A stretch of DNA of 64,000 nucleotides. Source: Hoplostethus atlanticus (taxonomy: Eukaryota > Chordata > Actinopteri > Trachichthyiformes > Trachichthyidae). The stretch is from contig JAXDDX010000002.1 in the NCBI GenBank assembly GCA_034670405.1, positions 9,734,501 through 9,798,500 of the forward strand, written 5' to 3'. Position 1 is the stretch's first letter. Every line of letters starts with the position of its first letter. The notes beneath the pieces were generated by a model that worked only from the letters and a program-made list of their open reading frames with translations, was not told where the DNA came from and did not search any database. Below, one piece after another: positions 25,999 through 35,768 of the stretch. A program made the translations under genes and the position numbers.

Positions 25999-26040
<42 letters not shown>
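25999..26040. repeat. (GT)20 microsatellite
   Basis: Perfect GT repeat; a (TCTG)n run follows at 26094-26112. Confidence 0.95.
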
Positions 26041-26044
<4 letters not shown>

Positions 26045-26333
26045 TGCTCTCGGGAAACAATTCAATTCGATGACTCTGATACTTTCTCTCCTTGTCTGTC
26101 TGTCTGTCTGTCCATCCATCCGTCTGTCTTGATAGATTTCTTGAATCACTTCTGCTCCCACGGTGATGGTGCACCCAATGTACGGGACACAGCGAGGGTC
26201 ACAGACAGCCATCTAGGGAATGAGATTGTCAGTGCCCATCACCGAACAACCTGCCAAATGACTAAAATCAAAACTGATGTGAAAGGATTGTTATCCTGGA
26301 CACTGTATTTTTCAATAGACGGCTAGGGACAAA

Positions 26334-26368
<35 letters not shown>

Positions 26369-26738
26369 GCCTATACACAGAAACACAGTCACAATTTCTT
26401 GCTCTCGTCTACTCGCTCTCTCTGTCTCAAAACAACACACACATGAATAACCCCTCCTCCAAAGGCTCTTCCATATCTAGGTATATCACCTGTGCCCCCC
26501 CTCTCCCTCTCTGTTCCTCTCTAATCCAGTTGAATGTAGCTGGATATTAGATTAGAAAGTTATAGATGTGATTATTTGTCCCTGGGCACAGCCATCTATC
26601 CGCTGATTAAAACGTGAACCAGGGCCATTATGTAACTGCTTAAAGAGATTAAACCTAGTCACCCCCATGGGGCCCTGCTCTCCGCTGTAATGCACCATAG
26701 AGATGGCGCAGATGATGGCATGTTATACCTGGGCAGGT

Positions 26739-26792
<54 letters not shown>
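26739..26792. repeat. (AG)n microsatellite with one GAGG interruption
   Basis: 54 bp, adjoining the downstream edge of the candidate conserved block at 26.5-26.73 kb. Confidence 0.95.
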
Positions 26793-26794
<2 letters not shown>

Positions 26795-26804
26795 ACAGGG
26801 TTTG

Positions 26805-26929
26805 TGACCAGACTTGCCTGGGAATTGAATAAGTATTGCTTTCTCCATCCTCAACTACTGGTATCAGAATGGGCTTGAGCAAGGCATTAACCCCCAGTGG
26901 GTCCAGTGGAGCCGGTCAACAGTACTCCA

Positions 26930-26930
<1 letters not shown>
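26805..26930 (+). mobile_element. SINE-like fragment
   Basis: CTTGAGCAAGGCATTAACCCCCAGTGGGTCCAGTGGAG is close to the CTTGAGCAAGGCACTTAACCCC run of vertebrate SINE cores and tails, and is related in layout to the 41.6-kb tail. It lies between a (GA)n tract and a (GT)n tract. Confidence 0.45.
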
Positions 26931-26971
<41 letters not shown>

Positions 26972-28244
26972 AAATACTATCTAAGCAAGTGCAAGCTATA
27001 TGAAAGCAAATGTCATTAGAGGTCTGCATCGGGCAACAAAATAAGCCCTAGCCCACCTGTGCCTACCCGAAAACAACAACGTCTAGTCAAATTTGGACCC
27101 GAGCCCAACAGCTTGAGAAGCCAACAACAACACATACAGTGAACAGCCCAGTAGTAGCCTATGTCCTCATCATGACACTTCTATTTGTGACCACAAATAC
27201 CACTCTACAGTAATCACAATAAAACATGTATGTTACCCAATGAACAAAGCAAATAGCTTAAACTGCTGAAGCATGCTTAAACCAGACCTGTTAGCTTGGC
27301 AGCCCTGCAGCACACACACAAATAAATCATATCTGGATATATGATTATAAATTTATAAATTCTTGGAAGCATGTTGAGGAATATATTTGTGATTACTGGA
27401 AAAACACATTGTTATTAAGGATCTTTAAAAGCAATGTTGTAACCTCCAGCCACAGGAGTCAGTCATGTAGGCCTAATGATGTAACCTATTTCAAGGCCCA
27501 CTGGCCAATGGAAATGTTTGCCTCTAGGCCTTTCTGATTGGTTGGTATGGTAACTGGGTGTCTTTTATGACACATTACGCTACTAATAGCCTTGGTTATG
27601 ATGCACCCAAATGTAGCCCAGCCTGACTGTGGAAGTTATGCTCCTCATGCCAAGACTAGGCACATTCCACATCAATTTTTAAGTAAATTAGTGCCTGAAT
27701 CAACAAAACTTTGTAGCAATTTAAAGACTTTCAAAACAATTTTCCGTGAAGAAAATCAGTGTAGGGCAATAACCCGATGTAATAATGTAATATAACAGAA
27801 GGCAATTACTGTATTTTCATCGATATAGCTCTGAATTTATGGCTCGGTATTACATACATTTCTTTCCCCCGCTCCTCCACATTATCAAAGTGGTAATTTT
27901 CTCTAATGCATAAATGCATGAACATATGTTAGATATGGCAGACACTGGTTTGGCGGTATGTGAACTTCATACACATTAAGCTCGGTCTTTCTGTCAGTTT
28001 ATCTTTCTCCTCTCACCGCCTCTCATTATCTCTCTGACCAATGGGGAAATATGTTCAACTTTCTAGACTTTCTAGAATCTATTTCTATAATGATGACACA
28101 CATGAATAAAGTGATGTTGGATTGTCTTTGATGATCCTCGCATTCAAAGAAAACAGAGAGAGAAGGAGAGTGTGAGAGTCATTAGGGAGTTTAGTTAAAA
28201 ATAGTGATGGTGGCTCTAGGGCAGGCAGGATAACATTTACTTAC

Positions 28245-28246
<2 letters not shown>

Positions 28247-28292
<46 letters not shown>
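28247..28292. repeat. (AC)23 microsatellite
   Basis: Perfect AC repeat ending 25 bp before the TTAA-flanked MITE. Confidence 0.97.
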
Positions 28293-28295
<3 letters not shown>

Positions 28296-28320
28296 TATGC
28301 ACCATTATATTTTTTCTTAA

Positions 28321-28722
28321 AGGGGAATTCTGGTATTTTTAAACCTGGGGTCTATTTGTACAAATTTATCATTTATACCACAAAATAGGTACAAAAGGTT
28401 TTGGAATTGCTGTTGTAGATCGCCTCAGTCGGCAGTTGCGAAACGGGCTGCTATGGCTGCAACATAATCTGCAGGGGCAAGTGCGCTGATCAAAGTAGGT
28501 CCACTAAAAGTGCTTGTTTTTGCCACTGACAGGCTCAGATTGTTATTCGTGTGTCTGACAACATTACGGAAAGGATCAGCTACAGAGATAGACCTTTTTT
28601 TAAACCAGAAACAGAAGTCTTGCTCAAGGAGAAGTCTTGCTCTGAAATCTGAAAGAATTTTGCCGTATAAATGACAAATTTGTACAAACAGAGCCCAGGT
28701 TTAAAAATACCGGAATTCCCCT
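28321..28722. mobile_element. Non-autonomous DNA transposon (MITE), TTAA target site, ~60-bp TIRs
   Basis: The 402-bp element is bounded by identical TTAA at 28317-28320 and 28723-28726. The left end starts AGGGGAATTCTGGTATTTTT and the right end read backwards starts AGGGGAATTCCGGTATTTTT. The inverted match continues about 56-60 bp with only about five mismatches, through AAACCTGGG and TTTGTACAAATTT. The interior has no transposase frame and contains a short direct duplication of AGAAGTCTTGCTC near 28614-28642. TTAA targets are used by piggyBac and Kolobok transposases, which presumably moved it in trans. The high TIR identity suggests moderate to young age. It sits immediately beside a (CA)n tract. 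Confidence 0.85.
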
Positions 28723-30407
28723 TTAAATATCTTACATAGACAATATTTGTAATGCTTACTTATTCAGTGCATTCATCCAGAACATCTGTGGTATTTATTC
28801 ATTGCTTGAAAATGTCGAGTAAAGCCAGAAAATATGAAACGCTACAGGTCAAGGAGCAAATCACATTAACTTAAAGAGAGAGAGGGGTGCAGGTAGTGGG
28901 GATGATGTTGTGGTGGTGTGTGTGGGGAGGTGTTTAGATCTGAGCAAACTCTACATGTGCAACAAGTTCACTCCACAACCTCAGCAGTAGATCAGTTGAG
29001 AGTCCAGTCACTGGACTGTTGAACTCATGGCATTCAAATCCATGATTTTAAACTGAGCATTTGCCTCAGCTTACATGTTGTATGCTCTGGAGGGTCTACA
29101 CAAATCCCACTGCAATTGAAAGAAACCCCATTGTCATTAAATGAACAGACTTCCACAGCATTATGTTTAACTCTGCATTTGGCACATCACCGACCAAAGT
29201 CATTTGCAGTGTATATAAAGTATATATACTTGTGTTGTACTACCACATGGAACTGTGAGAACCCTGTCTCCATTGGCTGTTGCTGGTATAAGTGCTGATC
29301 CATATCCAAGTGTGCCATATGTTTCCAGTGTAACTTATTGCTTTCCCATTCCCAATAAAGTGGCTGAATAAAAAGGCTTTTACAGGTCCCTGCGGGTAGC
29401 AACTACTTCTAGTGGCAGTCACTGAGCTGTGGGGCTGCTGTGGTGACAAATGGCACCAAGCACATATTTTACTATTGCCATTTACAATGCATGATCCAGG
29501 CTGTGCTGCGCAAATGACTGTGCAGCAACACTGCCAAGTTATGTTAGCTCAGTGTGTGTGTGTGTGTGTGATGCAAACACACACACACACGTCAGTATGT
29601 ATGCATGGGTCACACAAGCATTCATGCACAAGCTGTATGGCATAATGTTTGTTTCTATAATGTCATTAGTCACTTGAATGTTTATACGCTTCTTGACTAC
29701 TCAGAAATGTCAACTGCATGGAGCAAAGAAGTGGAGGAAACTAGATGTAGATACCATATTGTATCTTACTGTACTTCTGCTACGATGGCCTCCGTACAGT
29801 AACACAAAATGAGCTGTAGTGTAGTGAACAGTGTTGGGATACATAACCACATGAGGTAATGACAGTAGAGCCCCCTGACTTTGTAGGCTAGTCACTGTAA
29901 GGGGGAGGGCTGGGGGTGAAGGACATCTCCTTGTTTGCACCAACTATCACACATTAATTATATTTGCTGGGAAAAACAATCCTCCTGTGAACCCTTGTTA
30001 AATCTGAACAAACTTCTCAGTGTTTAGGTCTATGCAATGTTATCATTTTAATGCAACAACTACCAAAATTAACAAAAAACAATTATGTTTTCTGAACAGC
30101 ATTCATTTGTGTGATGCCACTTAGTGTGATGTGTACTAGCCCATGACTTCATTATGCCTGTCTGGAAATGTGGATAAACACTGTTCTGAATTCAGGTGAG
30201 TTTGACCTCCACTACTTCCCTAGTCAGTCATTCCTCTCCCAGGTCCCCTGGACTTGGCCGTCAGGGGGCAGGCATCAGTCGGTAAGACCTCGGTGCAGAG
30301 AAACGTGGTTCCCCTGTTTGTTTTTCACCGACAGGGATTAGGCGCGCACACACATACACGCGCAGCCCGAGCCAAAGAACACCAACTATCGCAGCATCAT
30401 TGGAGAT

Positions 30408-30412
<5 letters not shown>

Positions 30413-30450
<38 letters not shown>
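30413..30450. repeat. (ACAG)n / (GACA)n tetranucleotide repeat
   Basis: About nine perfect units, followed by TAGA. Located about 450 bp upstream of the likely promoter. Confidence 0.95.
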
Positions 30451-30606
30451 TAGAACCATAATAATCTCATAATACATTTTAGTAGCAAACCATACAAACA
30501 TCAAAGCAAAACTAAAACATACAGCTACTATAAATCAAGAACTAGACAACAGAAAGTCATATAGTAATGGCATATTAGATTAAAACATCCATAAATTACG
30601 TTAAAA

Positions 30607-30690
30607 TCACTGTAAACTCAGTATTGAGTATTGACACACTTTACTAATTCCTAAAGGAATATTATAGGAAAAGTAGGCCTAGTGATTTTT
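30607..30690 (+). repeat. Copy 0 of the local CACTATTGAG / CTATAGGAATATTATAG repeat family
   Basis: The order of motifs is AAACTCAGTATTGAG, GACACACTTTA, CTAAAGGAATATTATAGG, AGTGAT. This is the order seen in the intronic copies at 31.9-32.6 kb. It lies about 620 bp upstream of the signal-peptide exon, so the family flanks the exon on both sides. Confidence 0.6.
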
Positions 30691-30845
30691 CATTAGAACC
30701 AGTGGGAGAGACACGGAGAGAGCGAGAATCAGATCAGCCTTCTATCATGATATCCCAACATTTATTAACACTGGAAGACTGAGAAGATGGTTGTTCCAAT
30801 CAGCAATATTTGCTTCTCTGTGATGATTTTTTTTAATTTACATTT

Positions 30846-31054
30846 TCTGGAGAGAGAGAGAGAGAGAGAGTCCTCCACTGGTACGGTAGCCAGAGGGCGG
30901 TGGCATTTCTCTCTCTCTCTCTCTTTCACTCTCTCTCTGCGTAAACGGAGAGAGTGGAGAAGGAGAGAGCGCACGGAGAGAAGAGATAGCTTAGTGGCGA
31001 GGCAGCAGTGCCGCTGACGAGTGAGGGACCCCGTGGACGAGATTATTTCCACCA

Positions 31055-31096
<42 letters not shown>

Positions 31097-31308
31097 GCTC
31101 TCTCTCTCTTTCCTCGCAACTCAACCGGCGCCTTTTCAAACGGACTAAACCATCGGCACTCTCTAGGCTACAACCTGTCCCCCCTATCGCTTGGACTTCT
31201 GTGATCAATCCACAGACGTTGTGTTGGAGGAGGCGAGGAGGAGGAGGGGAGGGGGGTTTCTTGTTACCCCAAGCGAGGACACGAGGTGTTTCGCGTGTGT
31301 GAGTGTGT
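30846..31308 (+). promoter_or_regulatory. Probable promoter and 5' leader of the signal-peptide exon
   Basis: This segment has clearly more CpG than its surroundings and no TATA box at a sensible place. It carries (GA)n at 30850-30870, (CT)n/(TC)n at 30907-30937, GA-rich sequence at 30947-30985, a 50-bp (CT)n tract at 31056-31110 and a GGAGG-rich stretch at 31227-31257. Long polypyrimidine/polypurine runs next to CpG-rich DNA are common in TATA-less vertebrate promoters. The transcription start cannot be placed; it probably lies between about 30.9 and 31.2 kb. CpGs remain frequent into the intron (around 32.16-32.30 and 32.58-32.64 kb), so the CpG-rich zone spans exon and promoter. Confidence 0.5.
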
Positions 31309-31447
31309 ATGTTTTACGCATTGCTTGTAATGGGGGAAAGTGGACAGAGAAGTGGAATAAGACGCGGGGGTTACAGCTTGGTGAGGATGTGCGCCACGCC
31401 GGGGATCCTGCTTCTCCTGGTGCTTATAAACCCGGGAGTCGGCCAAG
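31309..31447 (+). CDS. First coding exon: signal peptide of a secreted or membrane protein (partial gene)
   Basis: Seen: an in-frame TGA at 31300 is followed by ATGs at 31309, 31330 and 31387. All run into a leucine-rich hydrophobic stretch (ILLLLVLI), then NPGVGQ, and stop at the donor CAAG|GTAAGG with the last exon base at 31447 (phase 1). The ATG at 31330 has G at -3 and G at +4; the ATG at 31387 has A at -3 and yields a compact signal peptide (MCATPG + hydrophobic core), with cleavage plausible near PGVG|Q. Starting at 31330 adds a basic 19-residue extension. Known: a signal-peptide exon ending in phase 1 before a very long intron is usual for immunoglobulin-superfamily adhesion proteins and other neuronal receptors. 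Inference: the -GQG- end resembles MDGA-type proteins, but this is too short to name a gene. No second exon is recognisable to the window end, so only the N-terminus is present. I am fairly sure it is a real exon and unsure of its identity. Confidence 0.72.
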
Positions 31448-31887
31448 GTAAGGTTATTATTATTTATTTTTTTACCTTCATAAGCCTTAATGTTGCTTTA
31501 AAACAGTGAACCTCCACCGGCATCCCCGAGATGTGGCTGTATTGCAGTCGTGGTCTGCCTTATAGAAGTGGAGGAGGTGGGAGAGCTGCTGAGGAGATAT
31601 AAATACTTTTTTTTGCCATGCAGTATATTTCCATTGCAATTAGGATGATGGGTGGATGTTATGGCAAGTCCAAAAAGTGTAAACTGGGTAAATCATGTAT
31701 TTCCACGACTACACTTGAAGTCGAGTAAAAACTGCGCAGAAGTCCACGATTTCCCCTGCGAAAAGGAAATATAGTAATATATAGTAAATAAAGGTATATA
31801 GTAAGCCTATAATAAATTTGAGAAGGATGCTATCTAAATATTAGAGCAAATATCACTTTAAATCCCCCTGAAAAGAGATTAAAAAAA

Positions 31888-32067
31888 TACCATAAAGTAT
31901 GATAAGGTCTCTAAACTCACTATTGAGCACCGTAGACACGCTATACATCCCTATAGAATATTATAGTGATACCATTGGAGATCAAATCAAATACCATAAA
32001 GCAGGAAAAGGTCACTTTAAACTCATTATTGAGCCCCGCTGACACCCTATAAGTCCCTTCTGGAATT
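31888..32067 (+). repeat. Copies 1 and 2 of the local ~100-bp repeat family (direct tandem pair)
   Basis: Copy 1 (31888-31970) and copy 2 (31991-32067) both start ATACCATAAAG, continue through (A)AAGGTC, AAACTCA(C/T)TATTGAG, GACAC and CTATA(A/C)(G/A)TCCC, and are spaced 103 bp apart. Copy 1 ends CTATAGAATATTATAGTGATACCATT; copy 2 decays after CTGGAATT. The unit holds two dyads: CTCA-CTAT-TGAG, and an AT-rich CTATAG...TTATAG palindrome. Confidence 0.65.
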
Positions 32068-32356
32068 GAATGCTGGGGATGTTTCAGACGGAATTGGATG
32101 GATTTCCTGCAAGGTGTAAAATGTGTACATATATATATTCATAAGTAAAGTTGGAGCAGAGTAAAAACCGTGACGGGCAGAACTCAAGTGTCCGCGATTA
32201 GGCGACTAATGTCTCGCTGCGAGCCGCTTCGCGAGCAAGGAGACAACGATGCTCCACTGACTAGTTAATACACTCACTGTCGGTCCGGCTGGAAAACTGA
32301 AGTCTGTACCTCACACCCGCCAGCATACTGAACACTTTTGCACAACAAGACTACGA

Positions 32357-32577
32357 CCCCTTATAAGAATATTATAGGAATTAGGTGAATATTATTGTGA
32401 TGCCATATAATACCATCAAGTGCGATTAGACTCACTATTGAGTCGGATACCACAGAAACAATATAAGTCCCTATAGGAGTATTATAGGAATATAATAGCC
32501 TATAGCCTACCTAACGTCACTAAACTCGCTACGACAGACAAACTATAGGTCCCTGTAGAACTATTATAGCAATATCC
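32357..32577 (+). repeat. Copies 3 and 4 of the local repeat family, with a leading tail fragment
   Basis: A tail fragment (TAAGAATATTATAGGAATT, 32362-32380) is followed by copy 3 at 32410-32500 (ATACCATCAAG, CTCACTATTGAG, TATAAGTCCCTATAGGAG, TATTATAGG). Copy 4 at 32516-32577 (GTCACTAAACTCGCTA, GACAGACAAACTATAGGTCCC, CTATTATAG) has a disrupted CTATTGAG core. Together with copies 1-2 this gives at least four direct copies within 700 bp of intron. Confidence 0.6.
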
Positions 32578-32793
32578 AAGTGGGTTTTCGTTAGGAAGAA
32601 GAAGAGTGGCGCGTGGCCGTGCGACGGCGGGTGTTTGAGCAGCAGGTCATCTACTGAGAAACCCCCAAAAGCCCGAATAAGTTATTTGCTATTATTGAGA
32701 TATTATTAGTTCCCAGAGCTGCATAGGACGTTTTGAAATGCAATAAACGCCTTGGGAAATGCTGAAAGGAAAACCGAGGCAATGTACTACAAC

Positions 32794-32794
<1 letters not shown>

Positions 32795-32831
<37 letters not shown>
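32795..32831. repeat. (TC)18 microsatellite
   Basis: Perfect TC repeat in the presumed intron, about 1.35 kb past the donor and just before the inverted local repeat copies. Confidence 0.95.
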
Positions 32832-32837
<6 letters not shown>

Positions 32838-32865
32838 ACTAAGCTACCCGGACGAACAATCACTA

Positions 32866-33012
32866 TACTATTGGTAGAATATTTCCATATAGACTTATAG
32901 TGCGTCTACTCAATAGTGAGTTTATATTGACCTTATCCTTAACGCAATTTTTAATCTGTGCTATCGCGATAATATTCCTATAGGTACTGTGATATTTGTA
33001 TAGTATCCTGCT
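32866..33012 (-). repeat. Inverted copies of the local repeat family
   Basis: Read on the minus strand, 32935-32870 gives AAGGTCAATATAAACTCACTATTGAG followed by GACGCACTATAAGTCTATAT and a decayed AATATT end. A further fragment at 32969-32984 reads CCTATAGGAATATTAT on the minus strand. The inverted orientation relative to the copies at 31.9-32.6 kb rules out a simple head-to-tail satellite. Confidence 0.55.
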
Positions 33013-34287
33013 AAAACTGATTATAGAGTTACTGTAGGTCCTTCTCGTGAGGGGCAGCAACTTCATAAGCGTTATTTGATATGTATTCACTAAATGAATT
33101 TCGGCATCACTGGTCGGTCTCCAGCCTGGGCAGTAGGTGGGAACGATCCTGGGTTATGTTACTGGGTAGCAGTTCTACAACCGCAAGCAATTTTTATTAT
33201 GACCGTTCTCTAATAGCTTACTGTTAAATCAATAGTTTGCAATTTGGGGACATGATTTGAGCAGCCTCTCAGCGACCTCTGATAAATTGCACATTGCCAC
33301 CAATGTGCAATTCAACTTGGTAGAGAAATCTGATGAATGGAAACTAAACATGTTGATGCTGCTATTTGGTGGTATTGGTTTGTAATCGCAGTCTCTATGT
33401 CTAGGACAATAAGAGAGTAACTCCTCCTGAATATTAGTCTCCTCATTCTGCTCTCCTTTTAAAGGTTTATATTTGCTAAGCTGTCTGAATGGGGCCTTTA
33501 CCTCTCTTGTCCCTCGGAGTCTATTATTTCTCTGCTCCAAACAACTTGACTCGTGTCTCTGAAGTCGCTTCTTTGTGTGTGTAGAGTCACTCCATTAGTT
33601 GTTCTATTGAACGGGGAAAACACACAAACAGATTGACCTGACAGTGGGGGAGTGGGGAGCTTTGTGTACATAGCTGATCCTTTCTGTGCATTAGGGCTGG
33701 ATTCAATTCACTATCAGGAATTGATACTCAGGAGGAGGATTTCCTTCAAATTTCAAACACTGAACAACTTTTGGCCCCGGGTATTATATGAAACTATTCA
33801 CATTTGGGCTTTTATTGGAAATGGAAATGGAAACTTAATTAAACAGGCAAGTTGACTAAATAGTTCTTAATAATTTCATTAGTGAATAGGTTAATTGTTG
33901 TTTGGGGGTGCTATCACTACTGAGAATAGCAGTGGTCTATGGTTTGATAGTTTAGGCCAGCAGCTTGAGTTTATTTTTGAAGTCATGATGATGATGATGA
34001 AGAGGAGGAGGGTGGTGGTGGTTGTGGTGATGATGTTGGCATTGGTGAGGATGATAATTATAATAATATTAGTGATGCAAATTGAAAAAATATTCTTTTT
34101 CATATTTTTGTATCCAGTTTGAGTAGCCTACATTTCCCACCGGCAAAATGGATTCGATCCAAGTTGCTCTGCTTTCCATGCAAATAATTCCCAAGCTGTT
34201 GAGTTAATCGTAACCTTTTTTTGCCACCACTGATTCACTCAATTTGGAATGCTTTGGAGAGCTAAAGAAAGTGTGTTACACTATGAG

Positions 34288-34320
<33 letters not shown>

Positions 34321-34841
34321 GACTGCGCACATACAATGAGAGAAGTGTGTTAGTTAAGATCTTCTCATGTCAGCCTTCCGCCTAAGCCCCACCCACCTTC
34401 AAGCCTCTCGGCCTATTAAAAATCCATTAGCTAAGCCTCCTTACACTTGATCCGGACTGACTGGGTATCAGACTCACACTTCCAAGTCTGAAAAGTCCCC
34501 TTGTTTATTATGATGACTAAGCTGTGGATTCCAGAACAGCCAGGTCCTCCGATCCGGCTGCTATCGGGTGCCAATGTTAAACATTTCCGATGGTGTGATT
34601 CTGCTTTATATAAGCTTCTAGTCCCGAGCATTTCAGACGCCACACTCCGGCTGTTGGGTTCCGGTTACAAGACTTCCAGGTTTCCGTGGCATGCTGTGTT
34701 TCAGTTGTGCGGCACACTTTTCCTCAAATTAAACACATCCATCTATTCTAGGACACCGCCTTACTCAATTTTAAAATGATTGGGTTGTAGACCCTGGATT
34801 AAAAACAACAAATAACAAGCAATGATTGAAATAAGTATGTC
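33013..34841. other. Intron-like unique DNA
   Basis: AT-rich, few repeats: (CA)n at 34288-34313 and ATG/GGTGGT-type degenerate trinucleotides at 33985-34060. No exon recognised. Confidence 0.5.
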
Positions 34842-34947
34842 AGTGTGTGTGTGTGTGTGAGGGTGTGGGTGGGTGGTTGTTTATGTGTAGGTGTATGTGT
34901 GAACCCGGCGGTGCAGAGGTGTGAAGATGTACTGAAAGTGCTCCCTG

Positions 34948-34995
<48 letters not shown>

Positions 34996-35182
34996 ATGAA
35001 CTTGGCAGTGTTGGGATGTTCTGAGAGAATTCCCGTTGTGTGTGTGTGTGTGTGTGTGTCTGTGCATACACTCCTATGTGTGCCAGCACATCCATGTGTG
35101 GGAGTTTGTATGATTTTGTGTGTGTGTGTGAACTTGGCATTACAGCAGTGTCAGCGCCGGCAGAGCTCACATGGTGTTTGTC

Positions 35183-35222
<40 letters not shown>
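34842..35222. repeat. Cluster of (GT)n tracts within a quasi-repeated ~90-bp pattern
   Basis: GT tracts lie at 34842-34858, 34949-34993, 35037-35058 and 35185-35219, separated by GAACTTGGCAGTGTTGGGATGTTCTGAG / GAACTTGGCATTACAGCAG / CACTTGGCATTGTGATATTG. The spacer motif AACTTGGCA(G/T)T recurs three times, so the cluster grew by duplication of tract plus spacer. Confidence 0.8.
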
Positions 35223-35229
<7 letters not shown>

Positions 35230-35558
35230 GCACTTGGCATTGTGATATTGCCAGAGCTCCCATGCTGTCTCCCATTATGCTCTGATCCTGTCCCATGGTG
35301 CACTGCAGCCATCCAGGGTTCAGCGCTTGTAGGGGACAGCTGGGAATTATTGGATCTAAATCGGTCAATCTGATTGGCTGGGGTACACCAGCCAATGCAA
35401 TGTGATTGGCTAAGCTGGTTTTATGTGGTAAATTTGATGCCGTTTCTGTATCAGAGAGAGGGAGATAGAGAGAAAGTGACCGAGAGACAGGGAGAGAGGG
35501 AATAGATGAATGAATAAAGGAGGGAGAGATCTCTCTGGGTGGTTTGTACCAGCTTTGA

Positions 35559-35560
<2 letters not shown>

Positions 35561-35656
<96 letters not shown>

Positions 35657-35708
35657 CAAAATATTTCTGTGGTCAAACAATACTGCATTCTGTGTGGATT
35701 GTGTGTGT

Positions 35709-35766
<58 letters not shown>
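35561..35766. repeat. (CA)47 tract and inverted (GT)27 tract, 57 bp apart
   Basis: CA 35561-35655 (one ACAG interruption) and GT 35713-35766. A perfect hairpin stem of more than 50 bp is possible. This is the longest microsatellite of the window. Confidence 0.97.

Positions 35767-35768
<2 letters not shown>

Noticed and set aside
27000-27125. Sequence with CCCTAGCCCACC / ACCCGAGCCC, resembling a GCCCG-type fish repeat
   Set aside because: Too diverged and short to assign boundaries or family with confidence.
34994-35680. 228-residue open frame on the minus strand, the longest in the window
   Set aside because: It consists mainly of CVCV and HTHT runs translated from GT/CA microsatellites, with no domain-like sequence between.
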